From the NCBI GenBank assembly GCA_021162505.1, contig JAGGYO010000349.1, positions 1-5,921 of the forward strand: a DNA stretch of 5,921 bases, in the 5' to 3' direction. Position 1 is the stretch's first letter. Each line of letters begins with the position of its first letter. Positions 4,364 to 5,921 of the stretch are shown here, in pieces. The DNA is from a bacterium. GTDB taxonomy: Bacteria > AUK180. The position numbers and the translations under genes are program-made. The notes beneath the pieces were generated by a model. The model was given only the letters and a program-made list of their open reading frames with translations. It was not told the origin of the DNA and made no database searches.

Positions 4364-5921
4364 TTACTTTTTCTTTTTTTTCTTAAAAATTTTGTCAACC
4401 CTGTTTATAAGATCCTTATATTTCTCTTCCACATATTTACGTTTGACCTTTAATGTATGTGTTAGCTCATCACCTTTTTCAAATTTTTTATTTATTACCG
4501 TGATCTTAGTGATCTTTTCATAATGTTTAAAACCGTTTTTGGGGGTGATCAATTTATTGATCTGATCCTTTAAAAACTTTATGACATTAGAATTTGTAAT
4601 AATCTCATCACCGTCTTTAATAAAATCTTCAACCTTCATTTTTAATTCATTTGACAATTTATTTATACTCTCAGTATTCAAACTTATTAATGCTTCAAGT
4701 GCCTTTTTATCTTGACCCAGTACTACTGCATAATCAATATAAACACAGTTATTGATCTTTTCTTCAATAGCTTCCGGCTCAACATTCTCCCCGCCTAAAA
4801 GAACAATAGTATCCTTAGCACGACCTACAATGATCAAATCACCATTTTCTGTTCTAACGGCATAATCTCCAGTATTCAGCCAGCCATCTTTACTCAAAAC
4901 CTCTTCGGTCTTTTCAATGTTCTTATAATAACCCTGCATTACCTGTTCGCCTCTTGCATAAAGTACACCTTTTTCACCTATCTTTGTTTCTTTTTTCTCC
5001 TTATTAAGAACTTTTATCTCCGTTTCAGCAAATGGTCTTCCCGTAACTCCAATGGTATTTCTCTCAAGCGCTCTTGACATTATCCCCGGGGATGATTCCG
5101 TCATTCCATAAGCGTTTATTAAAGTTATCCCAATAGAATTAAAAAAATTATCAACATATCTTGGTAAAGCCCCAGCACCTGAAAATGATGCCCTTAAATT
5201 GGTTCCAAGTTTATTCCTTATGGGTTTAAACAAAGGAATCGACAGTAAATGAAACGGAAATAACAGAATAAATCTTAATAAATGATAAATAAATACAAAA
5301 AATTTTACAAATATAGTTCTTTTTTTAAAAGAGATATACAGACCTTTCATATAATTCGAAGATAGTTTCCAATAAAGATTGGTTTTTAAAAGCATAAAAA
5401 AAATATATCTTGCAACCAAGGATTTTTTCTTTACTGTACTAATAACTTTTTCATAAACGCTTTGCCATATCCTTGGTACAGAAGCAACAAGTGTAGGGTT
5501 TTCTTCTGCCAGATCCCGAGCAAAATTTTTAATATTACTATACACTTGTCCAACTCCCGCAGAAGAACAAGCATTTTCATAGGTCCTTTCATAAACATGC
5601 CATATGGGAAGAATGCTTACGGCACATTCTTCTCCGGGGTTTTTCACTTCCATTAACGGTGCAATTACTCTAACATTATGTAAGAAATTTTTTTGCGTGA
5701 GGATAACACCTTTCGGATTACCCGTTGTTCCCGATGTATAAACAATTGATACAATAGTTTCCTTTTTTACTTTTTTAGCCGTATCACTATAAAATGTAGG
5801 ATTTTTTTTAAGTATTTTATTCCCCATATCATAAATATCATTATAATAAGTAACTTTTGATAGTAAATCCGGAAATTTTTTCTTATCATATTCATTTTTT
5901 TCGACTTGTTCTATTATAAAT
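4364..5921 (-). CDS. long-chain acyl-CoA synthetase, AMP-forming (partial, 5' end outside the window)
   Basis: Activates a fatty acid to acyl-AMP and then acyl-CoA, supplying lipid synthesis or degradation; probably membrane-associated. The frame is open to the right edge: 31 codons precede the ATG at 5827 without a stop and read like family sequence, so that ATG is internal. The visible part is 518 residues, and roughly the first quarter is missing by comparison with typical FAA1/FadD15-like (COG1022) enzymes. Numbering from that internal Met: ATP-binding YTSGTTGNPKG (30-40), PIWHVYER (74-81), hydrophobic linker (about 172-200), SGAGA (216-220), YGMTESSPG (240-248), TGD (319-321), GRAKDTIVLLGGENVEPEAIE (335-355), and a C-terminal lid with THTLKVKRK (456-464). 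Lys460 is the probable catalytic lysine. All core motifs look intact. The protein ends in a run of six lysines encoded by an A-rich tract just before TAA. It converges on the glycosyltransferase operon and shares no promoter with it. Confidence 0.93.
   Translation of the reverse strand, partial: FIIEQVEKNEYDKKKFPDLLSKVTYYNDIYDMGNKILKKNPTFYSDTAKKVKKETIVSIVYTSGTTGNPKGVILTQKNFLHNVRVIAPLMEVKNPGEECAVSILPIWHVYERTYENACSSAGVGQVYSNIKNFARDLAEENPTLVASVPRIWQSVYEKVISTVKKKSLVARYIFFMLLKTNLYWKLSSNYMKGLYISFKKRTIFVKFFVFIYHLLRFILLFPFHLLSIPLFKPIRNKLGTNLRASFSGAGALPRYVDNFFNSIGITLINAYGMTESSPGIMSRALERNTIGVTGRPFAETEIKVLNKEKKETKIGEKGVLYARGEQVMQGYYKNIEKTEEVLSKDGWLNTGDYAVRTENGDLIIVGRAKDTIVLLGGENVEPEAIEEKINNCVYIDYAVVLGQDKKALEALISLNTESINKLSNELKMKVEDFIKDGDEIITNSNVIKFLKDQINKLITPKNGFKHYEKITKITVINKKFEKGDELTHTLKVKRKYVEEKYKDLINRVDKIFKKKKKK

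Noticed and set aside
4364..4384. Six-lysine tail of the acyl-CoA synthetase as a frameshifted end.
   Set aside because: The A-rich tract could attract sequencing slips. However, the preceding lid motif and helix are in frame and complete, and the protein ends at about the family's normal place.
5462..5656. Plus-strand open frame of 64 codons, and similar minus-strand frames within 105-290, 591-929, 1601-1813 and 2844-3050.
   Set aside because: All lie opposite well-supported genes with recognisable motifs and have no family resemblance, so they are shadows of the real coding strands.

Overview
The window is a strongly AT-rich bacterial segment (judged by eye, not counted). It looks like a polysaccharide-type glycosyltransferase operon that meets a convergent lipid-activation gene across a long non-coding spacer full of repeats. 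Several features recall genomes of uncultivated candidate phyla, such as the WOR-3 or Cloacimonadota type: the spacer motifs of the forms AACCACGAATTACGCGAATT and CTGGATT...AATGAC, and the long-chain acyl-CoA synthetase of the FAA1/FadD15 kind. That placement is only an impression, because no rRNA or marker gene is present.

Positions 1-3234, plus strand: three overlapping glycosyltransferase genes. Two are GT4-type GT-B enzymes (67-1131 and 1128-2144). The third is a membrane-anchored GT2-type GT-A enzyme (2134-3234). Successive genes overlap by 4 and 11 bases, so they are almost certainly co-transcribed and translationally coupled. Together they would build part of a surface glycan such as an exopolysaccharide or O-antigen. 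The donor sugars and acceptors cannot be read from the sequence. In front of them, the first 70 bases encode the end of another reading frame. Its first 57 bases are an exact copy of an internal stretch (627-683) of the first glycosyltransferase. This means either a recent partial tandem duplication or an assembly artefact at a contig edge.

Positions 3235-4363: 1,129 bases without a credible gene, between convergent genes. The left half holds two units of about 125 bp. Each has inverted ends carrying CTGAAA/TTTCAG and a near-central palindrome of the form GAAAATWWATTTTC. The pair is framed by a degenerate inverted repeat beginning TAACCAC. The right half is a string of smaller palindromes of dispersed-repeat type. 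A 24-bp direct repeat containing TTTTGAAC occurs near both ends of the spacer.

Positions 4364-5921, minus strand: the C-terminal 518 residues of an AMP-forming long-chain acyl-CoA synthetase. Its frame stays open to the window edge, so the gene is cut and its true start lies outside.

The glycan operon and the acyl-CoA synthetase have no evident joint function. No complete new system is visible. The items most worth following are the paired palindromic units in the spacer and the truncated duplicate at the left edge.
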